Source: Capsicum annuum (taxonomy: Eukaryota > Streptophyta > Magnoliopsida > Solanales > Solanaceae). From it: a stretch of 64,000 nucleotides of DNA. The translations under genes were made by a program, and so were the position numbers. Below the pieces are notes generated by a model. That model had not been told where the DNA came from, did no database searches, and worked only from the letters and a program-made list of their open reading frames with translations. Of this stretch, positions 48,767 to 59,887 are shown in pieces. The stretch lies in the NCBI RefSeq assembly GCF_002878395.1, contig NC_061119.1, positions 45,489,787 to 45,553,786 on the forward strand. Direction: 5' to 3'. Every line of letters starts with the position of its first letter. The stretch's first letter is position 1.

Positions 48767-49508
48767 CCACCAGTATCACCAACAACATCAACAATAAGGA
48801 AACAAATAAGAAAAATTGATACTTCCAACAAGGCTTTTTAAGTTCTCCCATTCAAGACTTAAAAGACACTTTTCCTTCAATTTTCTTAATAAATAGGATA
48901 TGGGTAATGGGTAAATAAATAAAAACAACAGATGCAAATAACAAATCCAAATAACCAATGGTAAAATATAATATTCATAATTTCAATTTTCATCATAGAA
49001 AAACATGATTAAAGTGATGAAATAGACAAAGAAGAAGACGAGAAACAAAGAATAATAGCGGGGAGCAAATCTGATAGTGAACCATACCTGGATGTCAAAA
49101 GAAAAGGTATCAAAACACCAATTTTAGTTGAAAAAAGATATAGATTGGTTGAGATCCAAAATAATCCTCAGGCAAAAAGGAAAAGAAAAAAAAAAGAAAA
49201 GAGAGAAAAAAGAAGAGATGCTTGGTATTACCCTAAAGAGGGGAGAAAGAGAAAGAAGAAAGATGAATTATTTTATGGATAAAGGAGAGAAAATCCTAGA
49301 GATGGATTCAAATATTCATCAAATTAATAATTTATGGTGGTAAAACACTTTGAGGAGAACTAGGAGACGGCGACGGTGAAATTGAAAAGACAAGATAATA
49401 CAACTCAAGGAGGAGATTTTTGAGTTATCCAATAAATATTTTTTACCGTCTTAGTATTTTCTTTTTTATTTCAAACAAAAAATTACTTTAAAATAAAAAA
49501 ATCTTAAA
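48767..49508. other. Unassigned region with a purine-rich tract
   Basis: No conserved coding. 49170-49265 is almost pure A/G on the + strand (aaggaaaagaaaaaaaaaag). The open frame through it is low-complexity Lys/Arg/Glu and not a credible gene. Confidence 0.5.
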
Positions 49509-49817
49509 ATAGATAAGTCATCTATTGCAATAAATATCAACATCTATTAGAGAATTTCCAAGAGATCAGTCATCTGGCGAAGTAGATAGCAATGACTATT
49601 TGATAATTTACAACAGATAAGTCATCTGTTACAACAGATTACATTGCTTGTTTGATAAGTTGCAATAGAGAAGTCATCTGTTGCAACTGATTAATTTATC
49701 TGTTAGATAATTTGAAATAGATAAGTCATCTGTTGCAACGGTTGAACATTTATTTTAATAGATATCTATAATTGTTTGATAATTTTCAATAGATGTGTTA
49801 TCTGTTGCAACAGGTTA
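49509..49817. repeat. Array E of palindromic words, joined to the satellite array
   Basis: Six or more units of 'aataagtcatctgttgcaacagatt' type, spaced about 50 bp by 'gtttgataatttgcaatag'-like sequence. Here the word is part of a longer tandem unit. It stops a few bases before the 166-bp satellite begins. Confidence 0.75.
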
Positions 49818-49822
49818 GTCTT

Positions 49823-50472
49823 AAAATGATTCATATCAAATTATTATTAAGTTAATATCTAAATTGATTTAGCTAGAATTGGGGATGGGTTAATAGGTTC
49901 AACATAATTTCAAATAAGTCATTACAATCGCATGATGTTGGTATTATGTTCGTCCTGACAAGAGTCGTCAAGTGATAAATTTAAGTTGAAATGATTCATA
50001 TCAAATCATTATTAGGTTAATATCTAAATTAATTTAGCTAGAATTATGGACAAGTTCATAGGTTCAACTATAAGTTTAATTGAGTCATTGCAATTGCATG
50101 ATATTGATATTGCGTTCATCCTGACATGAGTCATGTACTGATCAATTTGAGTTGAAATGATTCATATAAAATTATTATTAAGTTAATATCTAAATTTATT
50201 TAGCTAGAATTAGGGATGGGTTGATAGGTTCAACTACAATTTCAGTGGAGTCGTTGCAATTACATAATGTTAGTATTGTGTCCGTCCTGATAGGAGTCAT
50301 CAACTGATCAATTTGGGTTGAAACAATTCATATCAAATTATTATCAAGTTAAATATCTAAATTTATTTATCTAGAATTATGGATGAATTCATAGGTTCAA
50401 CTATAATTTTAAATTGAGTCATTGCAATTGCATGATATTGGTATTATGTTCGTCTTGACAGGAGTTATGAAC
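49823..50472. repeat. 166-bp satellite array, left part (about 4 monomers)
   Basis: The marker aaatgattcatat recurs at about 49823, 49989, 50155 and 50321, giving a 166-bp period. Each monomer carries taatatctaaattgatttag, gggatgggttgataggttca, ttgcaattgcatgatgttgg and ttcgtcctgacatgagtcat. Monomers differ by about 10-15% by eye. Confidence 0.92.
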
Positions 50473-53027
50473 TGTAAGACCCCACATAATCCTAAGCTTA
50501 ACTCTGTCCTTTAGAGCATAAAGGTAGGTCCCAGAGTTAGAAATTTCAGCTAAGTGTTTACACTAAGAACTATTTTAGCCTTCATAATTTGGCGATCTTA
50601 TTTTACGACCCTTTGAACCTTAAAATGTTGATCCTTGGATTGAATCATGATCAGGTGTATCAATAGGTTACTTCAAGTGAGTTTTGGATTTTTTGGACCT
50701 CGTTTGATTCATATTTAGGTGACCAAAATAGTGGATCGATGCGATCTCGATGCGTCACGGCGTCCATCGCGCCGACGAATATTTTTCCCAGCTTCCCGTT
50801 CAAATTCTAGTAAGCCAACATGAACTCAACGCGGCGCATGGGTTATCACGTCGACCCCATTGACGCGACGCATCGGTCTGCTCATCACTGGGCACAGTTT
50901 TTGCTCTTTTAATTCTGCATTCAAAAGGGTATTTAGGTCAATTTCCCCGCCTTATTTCAGCCTCAAAACATGAGATTAAGCCTTTCTTAAGGCAAAATCC
51001 ACTTATTATTCAAAAATCCTCTCAAGAACACACCCTAAGCCATCAAATTCAAGATCCAAATCCCAAGAAATTCACCATAACTTTTAGATAATTAACAATC
51101 AAGGTATGCTAGGTGTTCATCCAAGGGTTTCCTTCCACCTTTGTAGTTCAAGAACCCTTTTTAAATTACAAGATGATTGCTTTCATGAATTTCATATTGA
51201 ATTGACTGTATTCATGATTATAATGTTATTTGGCTTTTAAATCCATAATTTATTACAAGTTTCATGTGAAGTAATTTACATGTGTATAGGGTTATGTGGA
51301 TTTATGCTAAAAGCCCCTTGAGTTTGTGAGTTGGAATTGTGATCATGATGCTTGCATATTAATTTTCAAAATTTACACAGATTATGTCCCCAAGTGTTTT
51401 ATAAAATGTTCATGTGAGTTGCGTAATGCAATCATATCATGTTATCATGTATACAAGTTAATACCATGCAAGTGTTTGATAAAATGCCTCAATGAATGAA
51501 ATGTTACAAAGTGACTAGTTATCATGTTTTTTTCAAGATTGTGCTATGTTTTTACTATCTATGCTATTGAGTCCTGGGGGTATCTAATACCCGACAATCT
51601 AGTTGTTTACCTAGATTTACAGCAATTTTTGAATAGTCTCAGTGATGTCACAAACAGTAGTATTCAGTCAGTTAACAAAACTCAGTATGTTCAGTCAGTA
51701 ATAGAACTCAATATGTTCAGCCAGTTAACAAAACTCAGTGTATTCGGTCAGTTAATAGAACTCAGTGAACTCGGTCTAGTTTAGTCAGTTAGCACGATCA
51801 GTAATAGTGTAGTCAAGCCTAGTACAGTCTAGAAATCAGTTCAGTGTTTATTCAATTGAGAGTAGAAATCAGCACCAAGCGAACCCAGGGGTAGGGGCAT
51901 TTTTGTCAGTAAAAGGTTTGACTCATAGTAGCAATCCCTACGTTACAGAACCACATAGCCAGCATAAGTTGAGATATCCTCCTGCTATTCTAGGGTTGAT
52001 ACATCTCGTACGAGTTTTCCAGCCAGTGAGGGTTGATGAAATGTCTTTCTGCTAGAGAAGGTTAACTCATAGCTATTATTAGTATCCCTTGGCAAGGTGC
52101 TAACACCCTTTCAACTGGGGTCACAGGTTGGACCCCAACTCAGTTTATAATCGGGGTATGTTAGTTAGATAAACACTCCCACAATTTCAATTTCAGTTTT
52201 AGACTCAGTATAAAACCTCAGTTCAAATTCAGAATCAGGACTGTCGGATATAATCACCCAGCTCAGCACAGAACTCAGTTTAGTTTCACTGAATTAAGAC
52301 TATTAGAAACAGTTACTCATTAACAATAACACAGTCTTAGTAAACTTAGATATCAGTCATTCAGTTTTCCAGAACTCATTATCCAGTGTTAATGTAATCT
52401 CAGTTACAATGTATATAGTTATGTCCATAGCATTGCATAATCAGTATTTACAGCAGCTTTAGATAAATATGTACTCTCATTCAGTTATACTCATATCATT
52501 CAGTCAGATATTGTTCATGTATATGAACCCATGCATTCAGCCTTACCTCATCTAGCAAACCAGTACATTCAAAGTACTAAAGTATATCTTTGTTTTGCAC
52601 TATGGTCTCTTATATCATAGGTTTAGATACACGGGCTCCTGACAGTACTTAACAGCTCAGATTATTAGTAGCAGATTTAGTGGTGAGTCCTCATAGTCCG
52701 AGGAAACAGTCATCTTTTCAATATTTTAGTTTATTTTTTTCAGTAGTCGGAGTTAGTTGGGGACTTTTCCCATCAACTCCACCTTCAGATAGTTAGAGAC
52801 TTTTGGACTAGATTATTTTAGACAAATATTCGATTTTTAGTATTTATTTATCAGTATTCAGTATCTGATTTCAGTTATAAACCTTATGGAAGATTTATCC
52901 TAATTTCTACACTTATTTCGTTATTATTATTCAATGATCATAGCAGGTACCATTCATGGGTTAGCTTGTGGTCCTTCGAGGTCACAAGAACCGTGTGATG
53001 TCTGGGGTATAGACTCGGGGCATTACA
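50473..53027 (+). repeat. 5' LTR of the truncated Tekay-type element
   Basis: Starts tgtaagaccccacataatcc and ends ctcggggcattaca, 2555 bp. A CG-rich block at 50735-50890 repeats words such as gatgcgatctcgatgcgtc. The region 51650-51790 has a run of 'ttcagtcagttaacaaaactcag' repeats of about 36 bp. Confidence 0.85.
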
Positions 53028-53045
53028 AACTTGGTATAAGAGTTT
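53028..53045 (+). other. Primer binding site, Tekay-type element
   Basis: aacttggtataagagttt; the usual site is ttggtatcagagc, with one internal change. Directly follows the LTR. Confidence 0.75.
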
Positions 53046-53248
53046 AAGGTTCAACAGAGTCCTAAGGATTCTGAAAGAAACGTCTAGTAGAGTCTTGTGC
53101 ATGGGTATGTATCACACCACACTTATGGACAAGAGGCTATGAGGCGTTTTAGGAAAAGTTTCCCTTCTTTTAGTATTCATATCATGCAAGTGAGAATGAG
53201 CTCAAGTTAAACTCTCTATCTAATTCAAGTTTCCCTTCCATTTACAGA

Positions 53249-54155
53249 ATTTGCCTCCAAAAAGGACTAAAGGAAGAATAATGGGAAACCAACTAGCACC
53301 TCCACCCATCCAACCAGATTCCCTAAATTAGCATGTTTCCACACAAAATTTAGAGCAGCTTTCACCACCTTGGCTCATTCTGTGGCAGCCCAGAATGAAC
53401 GCCTAATTGCTGCCCAGGCCAACCCTGTGGACAATACTGCTACAGCTAAAATTCAAGACTTTACCTAAATAAATCCTCCATCATTTATCGGGTCTAATTT
53501 AGATGAAGACCCACAAAAATTCCTTAATCAGGTGCAAAAATTCATAGATATTATAGGGGTGACTGCTAGAAAGAGTGCTAAGTTGGCCATATATCAGTTG
53601 CAGGATGTGGAACTCATGGTTCAAGTAGTGGAAGGCATAGAGAGCCGCAGATACAGGATAGAATGGGAGGAGTTTTTCACTATTTTTCTGGATAGGTTCT
53701 ACCCACTGGAGTTGAAGGAAGTGAATATTTTGGATTTTATTAATCTGAAGCAGGGCAACATAATAGTAAAGGAGTATTCTCTCAAGTTTACTTAGTTAGC
53801 CAGATATGCCCCTCATGTGGTAGCAGATAGCAGATTTAAAATGAGTAATTTTATGTCGGGTGTGTCTAGCAGTGTGGTCAAGGAGTGTAGGACCACAATG
53901 ATGATTAAAGAGATGGACATATCCAGGCTCATGGTCCATACTAAGTAGATAGAAGAGGTTAAGAACAAGGAGAAGGAAAGGAAGAATAAGAGAGCTAGAA
54001 CAGGTAGTTTCAACTTTACTTAACCTAAGTTAGAGGGTGGTAATCATTCTCAATTCTACCTGAAATGCTCAGTTCTAGCTCCATCCTTAGCTAGTGCTCC
54101 AGTGCTGAAATTTAGAGACGACAATAAAGATAGGGCACCAGGCCCTAAACCTCAG
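53249..54155 (+). pseudogene. Tekay-type gag, truncated and broken
   Basis: Begins near 53249 with LPPKRTKGRIMGNQLAPPP. The open part 53532-53795 reads SAKLAIYQLQDVELMVQVVE, EWEEFFTIFLDRFYPLEL and LKQGNIIVKEYSLKFT, the capsid core of chromovirus gag (usual ELASYQLxDVAxxWF, FLDRFFPxEL, LxQGxMSVxEYxLKF). A stop follows, then ARYAPHVVADSRFKMSNF-like and SRLMVH sequence. The knuckle and pol are absent because the element was truncated at 54155. Confidence 0.85.
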
Positions 54156-54960
54156 AGGTTCAACTACAATTTCAATTAAGTTGTTGCAATTGCATGTTGT
54201 TGGTATGTGTTCCTCCTGAGTTGAGTCATCAACTGATCAATTTGAGTTGAAATGATTCATATCAAATTATTATTAAGTTAATATCCAAATTGATTATCTA
54301 GAATTATCGATAATTTCATAGGTTCACTACAATTTCTATTGAGTCATTGTAATTTCATGATGTTGGTATTGCGTTTGACCTTACCTGAGTCATCAATTGA
54401 TTAATTTGAGTTGAAACAATTCATATTATTATTTAAAATATATAAATGTATTTAGCTATAATTAGGTTTGGGTTAATTGGGTCAACTACTATTTTAATTG
54501 AGTCGTTGCAATTACATAATATTGGAGATGCATTCGTCCTGACCTGAGTCATTGACTAATCAATTTGAGTTGAAATAATTCATGTTAAATTATTATTTAA
54601 AATATCTAAATTGATTTATCTAGAATTAGGAATGGGTTGATGGGGTCAACTATAATTTTTATTGAGTCGTCGCAATTGCATGATGTCAAAATTGAGTTTG
54701 TCCTGACCTAGGTCGTCGACTGATCAATTTGAGTTGAAATAATTCATATCAAGTCATTGTTTGAAATATGTAAAATTATTTAGCTATAATTAGGGATGAG
54801 TTAATAGGGTCGACTATAATTTCAATTGCATCATTGTAATTGCATGTTGTTAGAGTTGCCTTCATCCTGACCTGAGTCATCAACTGATCAATTTGAGTTG
54901 AAATGACTCAAATTAAATTATTATTTGAAATATTATTAAATTCAATAATATTCCAATTAT
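54156..54960. repeat. 166-bp satellite array, right part (about 5 monomers)
   Basis: The marker gttgaaatgattcat and variants recur at about 54249, 54412, 54573, 54736 and 54901, with a 161-165-bp period. Same monomer as 49823-50472, slightly more diverged, fading into AT-rich sequence near 54960. Confidence 0.9.
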
Positions 54961-55791
54961 ACTTAATACAATTTATTATGATAAAATAGTTAAAGTTTAT
55001 CTCTTTTAAAAAATTAATTAAGATCAATTCGGATCAAATTAACATTTTAAAAACTTGTCATTCTTTTTTAAAATACAAATCAACCCATACAAATCATCAA
55101 TTTACGGGAAAAATATTGCATCATTTCAAATCTTAAGTTCTCGCTCTTTTCTTTCTCTCTCAACAATACAAACAACAATTACTCAACATATTACTAAACC
55201 CTACACAACAGATTGATCTTTTTCCCATTTTCGACCATAAAGTTGTTATTTTTGACTTTATTCTTTCTTGTATTCATCATTTTCTCTATCTTCATAAGTA
55301 ATAAAGTTTGAGATGAGTTTTACATTTGTTCTTTTTTTTTTTAGAAATTAGGACTTTTTATTTAATGATAAAAAAAATGACTTTTAGTTGTATTATCTTC
55401 GAGAATGGATTAACAATTTTGAGTTTTGATGCTAAAATATAGAAAGAACCTGAGAAAATCCTAGTTGTTTTATAGTATTCCATTGATTATCGTGGTATTA
55501 TTAGATAGTATTGGTGGTAGTGTTGGAGGTATTGGTGGTGGTGGTCTTAGTGGTGGTGTTGGTGATTTTGGTGTTGGTAATGGTATTAGTGGCATTGGTG
55601 GTGGTGATGATGGTGTTTTTGGTCTTGGTGTTGCTATAAATGGCATTGGTGGTGGTGTTAGTATTAGTGGTGTTTGTACACTTCGCTGACCAAATGCCAA
55701 AGTAAGTCAACTGGAATGTTAAAACCTTTGATGATGTTGATTAAGCATTCCTCATTTTGGGAAATTCCTGGCTATTGTTGACAATACCTAT
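54961..55791. other. AT-rich spacer with a GGT-rich simple-sequence tract (55505-55690)
   Basis: No conserved gene. The tract ggtggt/attggt/gttggt runs for about 180 bp and yields a Gly-rich translation in one frame and Pro/Thr-rich translations on the other strand. This is typical of expanded trinucleotide sequence rather than a protein. It stops 100 bp before the Ogre-type LTR. Confidence 0.6.
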
Positions 55792-58700
55792 TGTTGACAC
55801 CGAATTTTTGTCCTCCACAACCAGGTTAAATTTTGAGCTTCTTTGATTTTTAAAAAAATCAAAATATTTGTTTTGTCTGAATTGAAACTTTTCAAAAAAT
55901 ATTCATCTGGGCAAGTTTGTCATTTTAAGTGACGATTATACATTATCATATTCAATTATACGAAATTACGTAATTTTGGAACTTAAATAACTATTTTATG
56001 AAATATCGGATTTTAATCAAAGATTATTTTGAAAATAAATTCAAATGGTTGAAATCTTGATTTAAATATGATTTATTCTAAAAAATAATCTATTTGGAGA
56101 AATATTTATTCAATTTTATCGAATCAAGAAGCCCAGGATTAAACAAGGTGTTAATTCATATCGAATTTCAATTTGATTTAGTCAATTTATTAAATTTGAC
56201 TCTAATTGAAATCAAATTGGCCCCAGTTGTAAAGAAATTGACCGATGAGATATTCAATTTGGTTAGAGTTTAAATAAGTTGCCTAAATTATAATCTTAAT
56301 CCCCAGTTACAATTTCTTAATTGGGATTATTTTAATTCGATTAAATTTAATTTGAGTTATTCTTAATCCAATTAAATATAATTATGATTATTTTAATCTA
56401 ATTAAATTTAATCAGGGTTATTTAATAACCCAATTAGATTTAATAGGGGCTATTAAATAACCCTAATTTAAGGCCCAATTGCTCCAAAACCAACCCAAGC
56501 ATCAACAATCCCTTTTATCTCCTTCAGCAGCTTCCAACAACCATTCAACAACATACGACTTCAACTAGCCAAAACCCGACCAAAATCCATTAACTTTGCG
56601 ACCCGACCCATCACCTTTAACCCAAAATTCAGCGAAAAATAGCGTCCCAGCGTCGACCCAACTTCGACCCGCCTGGATGGCATGTGTTTGTTATGAAAAT
56701 ACTAAGAAAATTCTGTAAATCGATGTGTTGGCCTCTCCAATGGTTCAATACCGCAATTCTCAAATGGGAAGGTACGAATTCGTACAAAGGTGGGTGAATT
56801 TAATTGGTTTTGGTGGGGATTTCTACTTTTCGTACAAAGGTGGGTGAATTTCATTGGTTTTAGGGGGCATTTCTACTTTTCTTCTTCCTATTGGTTGAAA
56901 CCAATTCGAAATTCTCCCAAGAATCAAAATTCGTACAAGTTTGTTAGCTGGAAATTCCTATCCGAAACTTGAATTCAAAAGATCTTATTTCTTAAGTCCC
57001 TAAAATACCCCAATCCTTTTTTCTATATAAGAACCCATTTGGGTCACTGTTAGGGGATTTTTTTTGGGGGAGTCAAAAATTAGGGTTGAAACGGGGTGCG
57101 AAAATTTTAGGGGGTTCTTCTCTCTTCTTTCTGGGTTAGGTTCGAAAATTGGGTTTTTGGTCGATTTTGGTTCAAAATAAAAAGATTTTCTAGGGGGAAT
57201 TTAAGTTGAAAAATTCTGGAAAGAAATAAAGTAGAAGAAAACTTTTTAGAGCATCATCTTCTTTAGTAAGGTTATCTCGCTTTTGCTTCTTTGAAAGCTG
57301 ACTGTTTAATCAGAAGCCTCGAGGGTTCATTGATTGATTGTGGGTGTGAGGTGACGAAGATGTCATTTTTTAGTGGCTGCGCATCTCGACCTTAGCTCAT
57401 CGTCCCGTTTTCTTCTTTTAAATAGGTAAACACACTTTGTTTTCCTCCTGATTTGATCGTTTTCTTCCTCGTCTCTTTTTCCTTTCCAATTGCTATAGTC
57501 ATCGTCGTAACTTTGTTTTGCTAGGGGTAGCTGTTGTATCCTTCACCAAAATATTGTTATCTATTGGGAATTGCTTGTTGTTAGGGGCTTTGATGAGCCA
57601 TAGGATTCTGTGATGAACATGTTGGTGCTTTTCGGATAATCAAAATCTTGTTGTTGAATGTTCTTCGTTATATCTCAGTTGTTTGTTTTCTTTTAGGCTT
57701 TGGTGATCTCCTTTCATTTTCTACTTGACTTAATCTTGTTACCATTCTACGAATCCCTACTTGAACCTCTTTCATTTGATTAAAAGCTTGGGTTTTTATT
57801 CGATTGTATCAAGTCTTCTTTTCCCTGTTTTGATATAAATAATGTGTTACATTACAATTTTTATGTCCATGAGCTTTCTTTGGAAGAAGTAGTTAAAATA
57901 CTATAATATTATGGATCTTTAGGAATGTTAACGTAGAGAAAAACTTAGGGTGATTTCGAATCAATTTTGTTTGGCATGGGTGCATTGTCTGCTTGAATAG
58001 CTTGATTCTAAGGTTCTATAAGATTTTTTCCTTAGTGAAAAATGATAGCAAGCTTTAAACAAGTGCATGCTAAGTCCGAAATTGGCAGAATGTTTTGCAA
58101 TCCTTTATAATTTCCTTTTATTTATTTGTTGTTCATCCGGAAAAAAATCTTTCTTTATCACTGAATCTGCAAGTTTCTTCTATCCTTGTTTGAACTACTA
58201 TCTGAATGTCTTGCTTTAGATATTTCCTGATGGGATTTTTCTCTGAACTTCCCTGTCTTGATTTATTGGTATTTGTTTAATCATTGATATTTATTTAAAA
58301 TATAAGGGGGTAATTTCCTCACATTTCTGTAGATTCTCTATACTTATTTTTTCCGCATCAGGTCTAGCATAAATGATAGCCTTTTTCATGCATTTAGTTC
58401 AAACGTCAAATGTTGGTCTTTTTGTGCATTTTATTAATACCAATGTTTAATTTAAGTTTTCAGTGTTGCTTGCTTTTACGATTAGTGATAGTCCGTTCAA
58501 TTTATCCTAGTCTTTATACACATTTTAGCATACTTTAATTTCTTTATTTTTCCTTTTGGCATATGGGTACACTCGAGTCCCACACGGACTCTCTTCCCTT
58601 CTCATGTCCATCATGGGCCAATGAAGCCTACCTTTCGAGTCAAATCCTGAAAGAAAGTCCAAATCAATTACATGCCATGTGAATGCAAGGAATTGAGAGC

Positions 58701-59359
58701 AAATAATTGGATCGGAATCCATCTTTGAAGCTGCTAAGAGACTCAAAAGTCTCATTTGTTATTTTATTCATTTACTTGTTGTTGTCTTTATTTATTTTAT
58801 TATTTCTTCATTTCAATATTCATGTATTTTGGGCCTCGAAGCCAAAGTTTTACTTAATACGGGTGAAGCAAGCTCGATCCAAAAGGGCTCGAAAACATAG
58901 AATTAGGACATGTGAAAATGGGTCAAAATTCCCAACTAGATTAGTACAGGGCCGATGGCTTGGGCTTGAAAGCCTAAATCACTACTTACCCATTTTTCTC
59001 CACTTTTCCTTTCATTTACTTGTTTACATATTTCTTGCGAACCTAGTTGAATCCCTAACTAAGTCTCTAAAAAACTGATTTTGCAAAAAAAATTTCTTAA
59101 TCAACTACTTTTCAACAAATTAATCTTTTTGAAGTTAATCAAAAGACATTTTCAAACAGTCTGGATAACCACAAGTTAGAGGACGTTTTAGGTGCCTAAC
59201 ACCTTCCTAAAACGTTAATAGAAATCGCTTATTCAGAATCTCTAACTTAGAACGATTTTTCTATTTTGGATCATTCAAAGTACTTTATAAAGGTTTCTTA
59301 ATTCCTTTTCAAAATTAAGTGGCGACTCTTCTGAAAAAGTCAAACTTTCTCCGCAAACA
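55792..59359 (+). repeat. 5' LTR of the Ogre-type element
   Basis: Begins tgttgacaccgaattttt and ends tttctccgcaaaca, 3568 bp. Rich in AT with 'taattaaattta'-type tracts at 56330-56460. A 54-bp direct repeat (cgtacaaaggtgggtgaatt) starts at about 56780 and 56834. The open frame 58707-59078 lies inside the LTR and shows no family motif. Confidence 0.85.
57024..57030 (+). promoter_or_regulatory. TATA box of the Ogre-type LTR
   Basis: tatataa in the context ttttttctatataagaaccc. It marks the U3/R border, with transcript start expected about 30 bp downstream near 57055. Confidence 0.6.
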
Positions 59360-59363
59360 GAAA

Positions 59364-59381
59364 TGGCAACTCTACTGGGGA
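59364..59381 (+). other. Primer binding site, tRNA-Arg type
   Basis: tggcaactctactgggga, four bases after the LTR end. The usual Ogre site is tggcgactccactgggga. Confidence 0.85.
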
Positions 59382-59561
59382 TTTTTTAAGTAGGTTCTAA
59401 CCAAATGTTTGATTCCATCTTTTGATTAACTCTTTATGTGTTTATATGTTTCAATTCTGTAAAGTATAACTATCTCATCTCATGGTATATTCCTGCATTA
59501 TTTAAACTGTTTTGGGGTTTCATGGATGTCCCAGCCCTGTTGTTCAATTCCAAAATGTGTT

Positions 59562-59616
59562 GGAAATACGAACAACTTATTAGCACGTGAGTCGTCTGAT
59601 GGTTGTTCGTATTTTC
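59562..59616 (+). other. Stem-loop in the Ogre-type leader
   Basis: ggaaatacgaacaac (59562-59576) pairs with gttgttcgtattttc (59602-59616) at 14 of 15 positions around a 25-base loop. It lies between PBS and ORF1, where packaging or dimerisation signals are expected; the role is inferred. Confidence 0.6.
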
Positions 59617-59887
59617 AAACTCAAGTTGTTCGCTTGAGAACCAATGTTCAAACCCACTCTAGACACCATGGATAGAACGAAACCAAAACCCTATTTTAGG
59701 CATGAGCCTAGGACGACCCAATACCCGAGCGGGATATTGGGCCCATTAGAAAATCTGCGTCTATTGACCCCGAGTCAATTATAGATGAATCATATTTATG
59801 TGTTGAAAAAATATATGCTTGTCTAATTCAATCCATTGCCCTTTGGGGTCAGGGGAAGGCTTATCTTTATTTGCTTTCGCGTAGGAT

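Larger units (their letters stand above)
50473..54155 (+). mobile_element. Truncated Tekay-type gypsy element inserted in the satellite
   Basis: 5' LTR, PBS and part of gag are present and the element breaks off in gag at 54155, where satellite resumes. About 100 bp of the monomer is missing across the insertion (left break after 'gttatgaac', right resumption at 'aggttcaac'). So the 3' part of the element and some satellite were deleted together. No target duplication remains to check. Confidence 0.85.

Noticed and set aside
49128..49343. Lys/Arg/Glu-rich frame
   Set aside because: Translation of a purine-rich tract; low complexity.
55465..55710. Glycine-rich (+) and Pro/Thr-rich (-) frames
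   Set aside because: Produced by an expanded GGT/GTT-type tract; no start context, domain or flanking coding.
58707..59078. 123-codon open frame with two hydrophobic segments
   Set aside because: It lies wholly within the Ogre-type LTR and matches no family I know.
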